DNA of 64,000 nt from Balaenoptera acutorostrata (Eukaryota; Chordata; Mammalia; Artiodactyla; Balaenopteridae): positions 55,558,356-55,622,355 of the forward strand of contig NC_080072.1 in assembly GCF_949987535.1 (NCBI RefSeq). Reading direction: 5' to 3'. This document shows, in pieces, positions 36,701-47,911 of this stretch; the stretch's first letter is position 1, and each line of letters begins with the position of its first letter. Under the pieces are notes generated by a model. It worked only from the letters and a program-made list of their open reading frames with translations, had not been told where the DNA came from and ran no database searches. Made by a program: the position numbers and the translations under genes.

Positions 36701-38079
36701 ATACCTTTTTTGTTCAACTTACTCTTTTTAAGATTATAAGAAAGACTAATAAAAATTTTTGAAAGGTTTCATGGCACATAGCTGCAAATGGGGAAAAAAG
36801 AGAGTGTGTGATTGTAGGGTAAATATTAGATATGTAGACTTCCTTATTTGTCTGTGTAATACCTCATCTTCTTACCGTTCTTAAGAGGGAATGTTTTACT
36901 GTTACTTAGGTTTTCTAAATTGTATTTGATACTGTCATTACCCGGGTTCTCATAAAAACCCAGGAAAACTGGGTAAAATCCCAGGATCAGGATGTCAGCA
37001 AATGCCAAAGTCTCCATCTCACAAAAGCCTTTGAATCCATAACCCTCCTACCTGCCTACCTTTTTCACAGGGCGGATGTGAGAGTTCAACATTATTGATG
37101 CTCAAGAAAATGGTAGTTCCCTGCCTATTGTAGCTGCAGGGGAGGGATGTCATACTTTACTACTTTTCTGTTGTGCAAAGTTGAGGAGAGCTTTCAGGGA
37201 GTCTCAGAATCAAAGAGGACTACAAAAACCCCTTTCTTGTGTCGTAAGCACTGCTTGTTGTGCCCTGACCTGTTTGTTTCTCATGCCCTTTTATCAGCCC
37301 ACCTGGAGCCCAGCAGAGGGAAGCAGAGCAGGGTCCCCTGGGGTGGGAGGGTGGGTGGCAGCAGGGAGGGTGTCAAGTCATTCACCCTTCGTAGCCATAG
37401 TGGTTAAGCACCTGGCCTGTGGTCACGTGCCAGCAATATCACCTTCAGTGTTCTGGGCGGGTTTACCTGGTGCTTCCCACCCCTCATGGGCTGTGGTGGC
37501 AACTGAAAGCGTGGCCTGTCTGCCCAGAATAGACTGTCTGTGGGTGGTGCTGATGCTGTTTTGGTTGGATTACCTAGGGCCCCTGCAGAATCATGTAGAG
37601 AGGGACACTTGTCAGCAAGTAGCAGTGAAAACAAGGAGGTTGGCCAAAATGTTCAGCTAACCCCATTACTGTGAGTTTTGACAACATATTAACTGAAAAC
37701 CTAGATTAAGGCCAACAAGTTTTGCTCTGTTTAGTTTTTCTTGAGAACTAAAAACAGTAATTTACTAGTCTCCTTGCCTGGTTCCATGTGTGCCCCAGTG
37801 AGCACCCCCAATTAGGAAATCGCTCTTGGCACCAACACTCATAGCCAAGCGAGGAGTCTGATGGGCACGTGGATTAGAAGAAGCCTTTCGGTTGCCGTTC
37901 CTCAAGAAGCTTGAAGAACTTTTGCTTAGACCACAGGGATAATCGAGCATCAGGAGAGATCTGAGAGGAGAGGGAGCAGGAGCTGGCTTAAGGGTTTGTG
38001 GCTGTGGACACAGCGAGAAGGAACTCGAGATCCCTTCTTCTTTCTCAGGGCACTTATCATGACTGTAATTTGAAAATGT
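36701..38079. other. Non-coding, no identified element
   Basis: The 159-codon open frame at 37181-37660 has a disordered, unremarkable composition and no acceptor or donor pair, so it is not called. Part of 37380-37440 weakly resembles a MIR 5' end. Confidence 0.4.
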
Positions 38080-38210
38080 ATTATTTCAATAATTATGGAT
38101 GTCTTTCTACTGCAAGACTGGAAGCTCCTCAGGGGCAGGGCCAGCACGTCTTACATCTGTTTCCCCTCTGCAAGGCCTGGCACATGTAGCAGCTATTTGT
38201 TGGATAGGTA
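38080..38210 (+). repeat. L2 3' end
   Basis: 'gactggaagctcctcagggg', 'cagggccagcacgtcttaca' and 'aggcctggcacatgtagcag' are the L2 3' terminus. Confidence 0.75.
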
Positions 38211-38499
38211 TAGTTTTAAGTCTAACCTCTGCTCCTGCCTGGTACTTGCCTTTTTTGCGAGCCACTTCTCTGTGTGTGTTTCCTCATCTAAAGAACACAA
38301 GTCAGATGGATCTTGTGTTTGTACCTCCCTCTGTCTCTGGACCCCGTTTGTTCATATAGTTGTATTGAAGCTGACTAGCTTCAGCCAAGTATGATGTCTA
38401 GAACTGATTAGTACTCCAGGGGTGGCTTCGCTAGCATAGTTTATAAAATGACTATCATTTCCAGAGTCTGGATACTCTATTTCCATTAACTAATTATTA

Positions 38500-38990
38500 T
38501 TTATTATTTCAGGATTAAGATTAATAATGTATACCCTGCTTTCTTGATGGGGTTTTTGTGAGGACCAAGTGAAATGATGTATATGAAATAACTTCAGAAA
38601 CTATAATGCTTTGGGTAGCCAAACAGTGATTATTATTGCTGGCCCAAAAGTATCTTCCTGAGAAGTAACTCAAGTTTGAAGGAAGGTACTGAAGACCAAG
38701 TATTATAAAATGTGTGTGACTAGCGTTATAGAGAGGTCATTTCCCAAGTTAATTTTTCGTTAAACACACACACACACACACACACACACATCTCCTTGGT
38801 CCTCTCTCTGCCACTTAGCTAATGCAAGGCAATTAGCATTTGCGTATTGGGAAAGCTATTGATCATTGAGTTATGAGTCATGGGTTTCAGTCCAGCCTCA
38901 CCCCTGTCTCGTTGAGGTTATCACGGGCAAGTCATTGAAGTTCTCTGTCAAATGGGGATACCTGCTTTATGAAGGTAAAATAAGACTTGA
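38500..38990 (+). repeat. MIR fragments and a (CA)n microsatellite
   Basis: 38520-38640 resembles a MIR 3' part ('gtgaggaccaagtgaaatga'). A (CA)n tract occupies 38764-38790. 38850-38985 is a second MIR ('gagtcatgggtttcagtcca', 'gggcaagtcattgaagttct'). Nothing else is seen up to the exon at 39368. Confidence 0.6.
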
Positions 38991-39367
38991 ATATTAAAAA
39001 CAAGAATCAGATATTGGTAACCCTGCAGACATATGAAGTTGATCACATCCTCATATATTTTTCTTGCCAGATCCAATCCCTCCAGTTGCCTCGACTCCTC
39101 CCCATATGACATTGTCTCTACCCCCCGCCCTACCCTCTGCATATATTTCAGTATATCTTGTATCCTTCTTAAAGGAAGCTCCCAATGCTGAACTCAGAAT
39201 ACTTTATGTTGCATTTTGTATTTGGACACTAAAATTAATACTAAGGTTGAGTATTATCAATTTGTATTATCTCAGACCTAAATATGTTATTTCCTATCTC
39301 TGGATGCAGAAGGTTTAAGCTGAGTTCTGAAGTTGAAAGTAACTTCTCATTTTTGTTTGTCTTCTAG

Positions 39368-40070
39368 CGACAGACATCACACCTCCAGTGCAATCCCTGT
39401 TCCAAAGAGACAAAGCTCCATGTTTGGGGGTGTAGATGTAGGCTTCTCTGGAGGGATGCCTTCACCAGACAAAGGACACCGGAAACGGGCCAGCTCAGAG
39501 AATGAGAGACTCCAGTACAAAACCCCTCCCCCCAGTTACAGCTCAGCATTAGCCCAGCCTGTGACCACCGTCCCCTCCACAGGAGAATCTGAGAGAAAGA
39601 CAACATCTCTGTCTTCCTCCTTGGACACCTCCTTGGACTTCTCCAAAGAAAACAAGAAAAAAGGGGTAGATCTGGGTGACAGCTTCCATGGAGGCCATGT
39701 GGGTGTGAACACTAGCCAGGAACAGGGACAGGCCCTCCCGGGGCCTCCAGCCACAGTCAACGGCACCCTCCTGCCCAGCGAGCAGGCCGGCTCCTCCAGC
39801 GCCCAGCTTCCCGGGGGATTCCACCCGGTCTCCGAAGCCGAGCTCTGCTGTACCGTGGAGCAAGCAGAAGAGATCATCGGGATGGAAGCCACAGGCTTCA
39901 CCTCAGGCGATCAGCTGGAAGCATTTAACTGCATCCCCGTGGACAGTGCCGTGGCAGTGGAGTGTGACGAACAAGTTCTGGGAGAATTTGAAGAGTTCTC
40001 CCGAAGGATCTATGCACTGAACGAAAATGTATCCAGCTTCCGCCGGCCACGCAGGAGTTCTGATAAGTGA
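39368..40070 (+). CDS. Terminal coding exon (233 codons) of an unidentified gene
   Basis: A strong acceptor ('tttttgtttgtcttctag') ends at 39367. The exon starts with the third base of a split codon, continues [17 protein letters not shown] and stops at TGA 40068-40070, giving 233 whole codons. The sequence is protein-like: polar, Ser/Pro-rich and probably disordered, then a more ordered acidic/aromatic end. Visible motifs, counted from the first whole codon: PPSY at residues 54-57 (a PPxY motif, the class bound by WW domains of NEDD4-type ligases), and basic-Ser clusters KRQSS (13-17), RKRASS (38-43) and RRPRRSSDK at the C-terminus. The latter suit basophilic kinases or 14-3-3 binding. The tail around '[17 protein letters not shown]' looks like a conserved helical segment. 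There is no signal peptide, membrane segment or named domain in this part. The phase fits the 92-nt exon at 14949-15040. I do not recognise the family. Confidence in its being coding is high because the frame is long, splice-flanked and outside repeats. Confidence 0.88.
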
Positions 40071-41246
40071 AGCGAGTGGACAGACGGTAGGACCAGGACA
40101 GAGTCACTGCTTGAAATGAGGATAAAGCTGCACTGGTTACCCTTTGTAATAATTATGACACAAAATGAATATTAATGGAGGATATTCCTCACAAAAATAG
40201 ACTTTGTGAATCGAGGAGGGACTCAGGATCATTGTGTATCAGTGGGCCAAAGTTAGATTTTGCTTGCAAGATTTGCTTTTCAGGCCTGACAATTATTTTA
40301 AGGCAGAAGTCTAGCTCTAGTCACCTTATAGGCATTTGTCTGCTTTTTTATTTACATTTCTGTGTTATCCTCAGAGGGAAGATGATAATATATAAATAAT
40401 ATAATGAATTCGTCTTTAGTTTCTTATAAGCATTTGCCCTCACCATAGTTTATGAAACTTTGGGAAAATTGAATATTCAGTAAAAGGTCTCCACCATCTA
40501 CTGGAGGATCTTTGGCCATCCATTAAGCTGATGAATAAGAAGCACAATGGTCTCCTTATACCCAGGCCCACCTGCCCCTGCCCCTGCCCCTGCCCCTGCT
40601 CCCAGACTCCACAGTCAACCTAGCTGTCGCCCCATCTGCACAGTAGATACCTTGTGCATCCTGACGACTGAGGACATCACATTTGCTGGTTCTTTAATGA
40701 AGTTGCCATGACCTTCCAGTCAGCCATACCCTTGATGCAGCCCTCAGATTATAGGAAAGACCTCACCTCGGGTGGATCCCAGGGGATCCTCAAGGACCCC
40801 CGAGGTTACTATAGTCAGATGGCATCCAGTTCCCTCTGGGGGCCAAAGTTATGTGGGCAGAGGCTGTTGTCAAAAGCTGGGTGTGCTTTCTGGCAACACT
40901 CACCATATAGAAATCCCTATATGTAAACCCCATGTTAATTTATTAAATTTCAGTTGGAAAAGAAGGCATTGTATATGACGAAATATGTGTAGAGAGTCAG
41001 GCTGTGCAGTGTGCAAACTGCAAGGCAGTTGAGGTAGTTAGATTAAGAGACTAGATGAGGCATAGAATACTATCGGTATGTGTGCAATTGCATAAATATT
41101 AAATTATGTTTTTGAAGTACATTTTCATTCCTGGAGCTCAGATATCATTTGCTATTGCTATATACTTTATATACCCAAGGACATCGCCTCAGGGTTGCAA
41201 GCTCTTTAAGGAAATTTTATGCTTATATCCGTGTATTGTATAGAAG

Positions 41247-41252
41247 AATAAA
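41247..41252 (+). promoter_or_regulatory. Candidate proximal polyadenylation signal
   Basis: Canonical AATAAA, about 1.18 kb after the stop codon, with a T-rich run at 41280-41290 downstream. It would give a short 3' UTR form. Confidence 0.35.
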
Positions 41253-42870
41253 AATTGAGTTTACTTCACTCAACCTGATTTTTTTTTCCCCAGCTTTGAA
41301 ATTCCTCTTGAACCTACATCTCCATATGTTACATCGTGACAGCACTAGCCTGAACAAAACCTGTGGCTATGTCTAAGCTAATGCCGTTGACTTCATTTGA
41401 GTTTACATATTGTGTATAGCAACGGACTGTCACAGGCGTACTCTGCAGTAGCTCATTTGTCCTCCATAACAACTTAACTCATAGGTTTCATAATCATTTT
41501 CATATTTTGTCCAAGCATTCCTGGGCTCAATTATAAATATAGCTACACTGTTAAATGGAATAGTTCATGTTGTTATTTTTCTTGTAAAGAACTCACAAAA
41601 TCATTGTATGACAGACAGACCCAACCTGCAAGCAATTAAAAGCTTTAACTTGATCTGAAGAAATCCATCTTATTCCTCTAAACAGGTGGAACTACTCCAA
41701 ACCTGGAGCAGAAGCCATCTGTAGAGTCACGGCTTCTTTGCAGAGTACTATCATTCATTTTGGAGTCAGTAAGGGTGGAGCTAGACATGATCTTGGATGT
41801 ACATCAGACTGGGCTGTGGGGTCCTCCGGTGAAGTAACATCTATCCCCACAAGCCCAAAAAAAAAAGGTTTTGAAGGACTATATTAGTATTGAACAATGG
41901 AAGGTGAATCACATGTGATGTGTGATTCCTCAGATATGGGAGAGACCTTAAAACTTCATGCGAAACTCAAAGACAAGGTGCATTCAATGCAGGTCCTCCA
42001 GCCCGGCTTCTGGCATCACCAAGCAGAGGGACCACATACAGGAGCACCCATAGTTACAGTGTTCATCTCAGATTCCACACAGCCAGATAGAGCCTGGAGC
42101 TCCAGGGTTCCATCTGTCAATCTCCCATTTGTGGACTCCCTGATTCTGGGGTTCACAGCTTTTGACCCACACAGCAGGGAACCCCACCATTGAATGTGAT
42201 CTGGTAGGCCAGAACTGATTGATAGGTACCTACACATTTGCCTGATCCACACTGTGTCCAGTGATGTTGTGCCTCAAAACACTACTTAGGTTTCAGTTTA
42301 TTTAGTTTAGGTTTTGGGTTTTCACTGAGTTTGTTTGATGTCTGCAGTTTCTGCCAAACTTGGGTAGATCCTACAGCATTACATTCTCCAGGAGTAACTC
42401 TGACATTTCCCAAAGCTGCAGAATTCATTTTGCCTCTGTTTAAAGTGGCCAAGGCCAAAATATGGGATGAGGTATTATCTCCTATTAATCTTTGTAATTT
42501 TTGCTGTGAGAATGTAAGTTGAAATGAAAACTCAGTCCTATCCATTTCTGAACTGCTAAGAGCCCTTTCAGTTTTCATGTAGCTGAGACACTTTTACAGC
42601 CGGCAAATGTTATCAGATGAATATTTGCTTGTATTTTCTCTCTCCACTTCCCCTTACCCACTTTAAAAATTCCAGAGATTTTTTCCCCCCCAGAATATTA
42701 GTTTTGGAAGATTGTATCCAGCTATATTTTTTTTTAGCAGTTCTAATAGTGCCCATTTATCCTGACCTGACCAGTTATTTAAATAATTTTTTAAACCACC
42801 ACCAACAATAAATGGCATGTGAAACTGATCTGTTGGTAATTGGAAGAAAACTCAGCATCTGTATTTACAA

Positions 42871-42876
42871 AATAAA
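42871..42876 (+). promoter_or_regulatory. Candidate distal polyadenylation signal
   Basis: Canonical AATAAA with 'ttagtatttattttgagagt' just downstream, a plausible GU-rich element. A second AATAAA lies 64 bases upstream at 42807. Confidence 0.35.
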
Positions 42877-43029
42877 ATTGATTAGTATTTATTTTGAGAG
42901 TAAAAGTGATTGTTACTTCCCTGCTATGTTTGAGTCCTGTCTTCTTCACTGTTTTGAATTTCATACTAAAGCTGAGTTAACTATGAAAACCTCATTCTTA
43001 AACAGTCAGCCAGCCATTCCACATTTACT

Positions 43030-44031
43030 GAGCTAGCTCTCTCCCTCTTTGCAAGGGACTGGGCTAAACAAGGTTATACAAAGATTAATAAGCCTTGACC
43101 TCTGCCACATTCTCCAGTTGTGGGGGGAAGGGTGGCATAAGTATATTAGCAAGTATAATTCAGTGTGATAAACTCTTATGATGGAGAAATGTATAGCCAT
43201 GCTACGGAATTCAGAGAAAGCTATTCTGCCTCAAGGACCAGGAAAGGGTCATGGGGGTAATACAGATGAAAGATGTATAAGATTTCACATTACAGATGGA
43301 GGGAACAGCATGGGCAAAGCCCAGAGGCAAGGCAGGGCTGCATGCATGTTTGCAAAATTGCAAGGAGTTTGCTGTGCTTGGGCCCTAAATGGATGTGAAG
43401 AAAGGTGAGAGGAGAAATTGAATTGCAGGCCCATGGGGAAGGACTTAAAATGCCAGTGGAAGAGATTTCAATGCATGCAATGGGCGACCGATCGGTACCC
43501 TTTCCAGACTTTAAAGCGGAAGAGTAGCTTGGTTAGATATGAATTATGACTAGCAGCCAAGTTGAGGCTGGACTGTAGTGATACTCTTCTTAATCTTCTT
43601 CTGTACTACTTTGTTTAGAAAAAAAAGTCTGTCTGAAAAAGAGGTTCATCCTTGTGTCCTTAATGGTTTCAGGATAAATACTGAATAATGAACTGGGTTT
43701 TTACTGTGTGATACAAAGGGCAGCCAGCATCTATTCTTTAGAAGCTAGATTCCGAATGCCCCAATTCAGCCACTTTGAAGTTATGACCCTGCTCAAGTCA
43801 TTAAACCCTTAAGGACCCCTCATTTCTTAATCTGTAAAGAATTGGAGAGAACTCTGCCCTTGCCATTATGTTTGTATGGGGCCTACACCATCAATGTTGG
43901 TTCCCTTTTGTCCTGTGGCAGGCTGCTGCCTAGCGACAGAAAGGATGCCTGAGACTCGTTATCACCATTTCTTGTTCTAGCACTTGGGCACGGCCACTTA
44001 ACCCCTCCGAATCTGGCTCCTAATCTGTCAC
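43030..44031. repeat. Antisense L2 and MIR relics
   Basis: 43170-43520 resembles antisense L2 ('gagggaacagcatgggcaaa', 'gcccagaggcaaggcagggc', 'ggactttaaagcgga'-like end). 43760-43860 ('tgctcaagtcattaaaccct', 'ctcatttcttaatctgtaaa') and 43975-44040 ('cacttgggcacggccactta') look like MIR parts on the plus strand. Boundaries are loose. Confidence 0.5.
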
Positions 44032-44045
44032 GTAGGGATGATACC

Positions 44046-44733
44046 TCACACCGATCAGAATGGCCATCAAAAAGTCTACAAACAATAAATGCTGGAAAGT
44101 GGAGAAAAGGGAACCCTCCTGCTCTTTTGGTGGGAATGTAAATTGGTACAACCATTATGGAGAACACTATAGAGGCTCCTTAAACTAAAAATAGAACTAC
44201 CATATGATCCAGCAATCCCACTCCTGGGCATATATCTGGAGAAAACCATAATTCGAAAAGACACATGCACCCCAATGTTCATTGCAGCACTATTTACAAT
44301 AGCCAAGACATGGAAGCAACCTAAATGTCAATTGACAGATGAATGGATAAAGAAGATGTACATATATACAGTGGAATATTACTCAGCCATAAAAAAAGAA
44401 TGAAATAATGCCATTTGCGGCAACATAGATGGAACTAGAGATTATCATACTAAGTGAAGTAAGTCAGACAAAGACAAATATAATATCGCTTATAGGTGGA
44501 ATCTAAAAAATGATACAAATGAAGTTATTTACAAAACAGTCACAGATGCAGAAAACTTATGGTTATGGAGGGAAAAGGGGGGAGGGATAAATTGGGAGAT
44601 TGGGATTGACGTATACACACTACTATATATAAAATAGATAACTAACAAGGACCTACTGTATAGCACAGGGAACTCTACTCAATACTCTGTAATGACCTAT
44701 ATGGGAAAAGAATCTAAAAAAGAGTAGATGTAT
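44046..44733 (+). mobile_element. LINE-1 3' fragment lacking its terminus
   Basis: It starts in the last part of ORF2 ('ctcacaccgatcagaatggc'), runs through 'tattactcagccataaaa' and 'actgtatagcacagggaact' and ends at 'aaaagagtagatgtat', where other L1 copies continue 'gtatatgtataactgaatca'. It is similar in age to copy A. Confidence 0.88.
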
Positions 44734-45090
44734 GGGGCTTCCCTGGTGGCGCAGTGGTTGAGAATCTGCCTGCTAATGCAGGGGACACGGGTTCGAGCCC
44801 TGGTCTGGGAAGATCCCACATGCCACGGAGCAGCTGGGCCCGTGAGCCACAATTGCTGAGCCTGCGCGTCTGGAGCCTGTGCCCCGCGACGGGAGGGGCC
44901 GCGATAGAGAAAGGCCCGCGCACCGCGATGAAGAGCGGTCCCCGCACCGCGATGAAGAGTGGCCCCCGCTTGCCGCAACTGGAGAAAGCCCTCGCACGAA
45001 CCGAAGACCCAACACAGCCAAAAATAAATAAATAAATAAATAAATAAATAAGAAAATCCTTAAAAAAAAAAAAAAAAAAAAAATTAAAAA
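44734..45090 (+). mobile_element. CHR-type SINE with internal 24-bp duplication
   Basis: The complete head 'gggcttccctggtggcgcag', B box 'gggttcgagccc' and short-form body are present. The unit 'caccgcgatgaagagcggtc' plus four bases occurs twice in tandem (44921-44944, 44945-44968). The tail is (AAAT)n then a long A-run. Confidence 0.93.
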
Positions 45091-45104
45091 GTAGGGGTGA
45101 TACC

Positions 45105-46039
45105 CACATCTCTCCCCACCCTCCCAGCCCTGCCTTGGGGTCAGATAGAGTGTAAGAAGTGATGAGTATTTTTATGAAACACTTAATGATCTTTACAAAG
45201 TACCATGCACGTTGGGAGGAGTTAGTCATTCAACAAGGATTTCTTGCATTATACACATCAGGCTTTGAAACGGAGGTCTCCATTCTGTACACAAGAATGT
45301 GTCAGCGCTGAAACTGCTCTTTTGAAAAACAGCTCTAAACAAATGTAAAGTGTTTAGAGGTGTTTTGGTGGGTGGCATGGACACAGTGTTGAGACATGGT
45401 CCATGAGCCTAATTAGCTTAATTTTTATGGTTTTCTTTTAACACCTGGCAGATGAGTTTATTTAGGCCACCTCATCCATACATATTCTCTCACACAGCTT
45501 CTGGCTGCCTTGCTGAACGCTGAACTAGTGCCCAGAGCTCTTAATTTTGCTCAAAATAGATAGAAGCTTTCTTTTTTTTCTTTTTTTTTCCCCTCTTGGC
45601 GCATCTAATCATGGTTTTGTAGGTAGACAGCTCAGCCTTGTGGATTTTAAATGAATAAAAAAAAATACATGTCTGTAAAATAATTCCACACTTTTTTAGA
45701 GACTGGCGATGTCAGCAAAAAATCCAGAAAAAGCATGGTCATGAATCCTGATAAAAATGAAAAAGACAGCCAGTTGGAGAAATAGCTACAGTCAGCCAAG
45801 CCCAAGCCCAGAACTACAAGGGGGAGAGTGGTAGGCTCAGATCCTTTTGGTTTTGTACAGAACACAAGTCTAATGAACTTCCTTTCTCTCAGTCCCCATT
45901 AAAGTACAAGCAGCAAATTAGAAAGGAATCAAGGTTGGGAGTAGACAGAAATAGTGGATAACCTGACTCGAAGAAGCAGATGCAAACAGGCAGGAAGGAA
46001 GCAGTCTGGGCATCTTGAGTGAGAAGCCCTCGGCCCCGT
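45105..46039. other. Non-coding, no identified element
   Basis: Apart from T-rich tracts near 45570-45592, nothing can be named. Confidence 0.4.
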
Positions 46040-46150
46040 AGAGCAGCCGGTCAGAGGGATTCAGATCCCAGCCCCACCGCTCACTGGCTGTGCGGGCCAG
46101 GCAAGGCGCTTGACTTCTGAGCCCACGTGCTCCTCTGAAAAGTGGTCAGC
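46040..46150 (+). repeat. MIR 5' half
   Basis: 'cagagggattcagatcccag', 'ccgctcactggctgtgcggg' and 'caggcaaggcgcttgacttc' match MIR. Confidence 0.7.
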
Positions 46151-47430
46151 CCCTTGCTCAGGTTTCCCCTTGCGCCTGGACAGAGACTCCTCTTGCCCTA
46201 GGAGCAAATTAGTATTCATTCTTCAAAACCCATCTCAGATCGCCTTGCGGTCCAGAGCATGGCAGGAAAGGAGAAGACCCCCACCTGTCACTCTCTACCT
46301 GTTGTGAATAACTTGGGGCTAAATCATTTCACACAGCCTGCTTCTAGTCAGGGTTTTATATGTAGCAAAACAGCTACTACCCTGCCATCTACTCAAGATC
46401 CTCGACACAGTGGTTGTAAAATATATCACAAAAATTAACAAAACAGCTAGCTTAAAATAACTCAGCTTAAATGATTTTACTGTTTCTAAATAGCCCTCAG
46501 TCATCAGAAAAAGGATAAATTCATTTTAGTTTGATAGGAAAATGCATAAAATATTTTAAGGGAGTATATTATTCAAAATGGTTAAAATAAATTGATACTT
46601 TAAGGGATAAACTTGTTCTCTCAAAAATTTACTTGCAAAAAAGTTTTTAATTCACTTTGAGGGGATACCTTATCCCTCAAAGAAACCAGAATCACTGTGT
46701 CTTCCTCTTTGAGTTTTATTGTGTTGTGAGGAGACCCCCAGGCTACTTTACATGCAGATGGTCTGTGAGCTTTCACTCATGCAAGCTGAGGTCTGTCTCC
46801 AAGCTTGCTGGCCACGGGGCCAGGCCCTTTGCTCCCAGAAACCTGCCAGTTGCCTTGACTTCTCTGCCCAGGGCACAGGCCAGGGCAGAAAGGGCGACCT
46901 TGGGGGGACCGGGGGAGGGCAGGCATTTAATTGGCCTTTTGAAGGAGATTGCTGAGGTTTAGGGGCGAGAACTGGTGGCTGCGCAGGGCTTGGCCATGGC
47001 TGGGGTTGCCACCTGGATTGCAGTCACCTCCCCCCTGGCGCCCTTCAGCCACCTTCTTGCCCTCCAACCCATTCTGCATACTGCAAACCCAGTGACCCGT
47101 CCTACACACAGCTCTAACCCTCTAGGAACTGTTAAATAAAGAAAAAAAATCAGACACATACTAGTTAACCAAATCATTGATGAGGGGAAGTTTCTCTTAT
47201 AGAAATATTCCAAGTAAAATAAAATTCAGGAGGGATAATAGAATTAGACTGTCACCACTTTGCGATTCCAGTGAATCTAATGCATCTAAGACAATGATCA
47301 TCGGTGGCTGCTAATATCACAAAAAGAGAGAAAACTAGACATTTTATGCCTCCTGATGAAAGAACACAACACTGATGAAGAATTCTTGGCAAAAGTTTGA
47401 CCCTAAGTATGATCAAACCTCTATCTGTGG
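46151..47430. other. Non-coding, partly GC-rich
   Basis: 46740-47060 is richer in G+C than its surroundings but shows no CpG clustering that I would call an island. No exon or repeat is supported. Confidence 0.4.
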
Positions 47431-47435
47431 TGTCC

Positions 47436-47770
47436 AATACAATAGATGCTGGCCGGGTATGGCTATTTAGTTGAAAAGTGGCTCGTTCAAATTGAGATGC
47501 GCGAAGAGTATGAAATACACACGGAATTTCAGAGACTTAGTACAAAAATAGAATGTAAATTTATATTAAGAATTTTTGTATTGGTTACATGTTGGAATAA
47601 TATTTTGGATATATGAAATTAAGTAAAATATAATTTCATCAGTTTCTTTTACTTCTTAAGATGTGACTACTAGAAAATTTTAAATTGCATGTGTGACTTG
47701 CATTTGTGGCTCACGCTATATTACTGTTGGTCAGAACAGCTCTGGATCTAACTACTAGGAAAATCAGAGG
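47436..47770 (+). mobile_element. hAT-like non-autonomous DNA transposon, probable
   Basis: Starts near 'gtccaatacaatagatgctg', contains 'tatggctatttagttgaaaa', and ends near 'ttgtggctcacgctatatta' and 'ctgttggtcagaacagctct'. This is the same family as 26575-26900, in the opposite sense, and diverged. Confidence 0.5.
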
Positions 47771-47911
47771 GCAAGTGAGCATGTTAACACCTGGAACATG
47801 CAATCAGCAAAATCTGGACAGTGGGAAACTCTATAGGATAAAGAACTTGGTTTCCTCAATAAGTATATTGCAAGAAAAAAAGAAGGAGGGGAAAACCTGT
47901 TAAAAAGAGAC

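Larger units (their letters stand above)
40071..42900 (+). other. Probable 3' UTR with several candidate poly(A) sites
   Basis: No recognised interspersed repeat occurs for about 2.8 kb after the stop codon, unlike the flanks. AATAAA hexamers lie at 41247-41252, 42807-42812 and 42871-42876; the last is followed by a T/G-rich stretch. A (CCCCTG)n minisatellite of about five units sits at 40571-40600. The transcript end is inferred, not observed. Confidence 0.5.
44032..45104 (+). mobile_element. Composite L1-SINE insertion with one flanking target duplication
   Basis: 'gtagggatgatacc' (44032-44045) and 'gtaggggtgatacc' (45091-45104), one mismatch in 14, bracket a unit. The unit comprises a 5'-truncated L1 3' part, a complete CHR SINE and an A-run of about 22 bases. 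The L1 part stops about 100 bases short of its normal end and has no A-tail of its own. Confidence 0.7.

Noticed and set aside
37181..37660. 159-codon open frame
   Set aside because: No acceptor/donor framing and no recognisable features; overlaps another frame of similar quality.
39364..39901. Antisense open frames over the terminal exon
   Set aside because: They mirror the coding strand; the sense frame has a splice acceptor and the better protein character.
39368..40070. Assignment to the ENTREP/FAM189 family because of the PPxY motif
   Set aside because: The C-terminus does not resemble what I know of FAM189B, and a PPxY motif alone is not diagnostic.
44714..45229. 171-codon minus-strand open frame, and similar frames at 2489, 18073, 23133, 27047, 28159, 35344 and 63675
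   Set aside because: All are translations of CHR SINE sequence (recurring 'SSRCAGLSL', 'GSNPCPLHWQADSQPLRHQG'); no gene.
46740..47060. CpG island or promoter
   Set aside because: GC is raised only mildly and CpG dinucleotides are not clustered.
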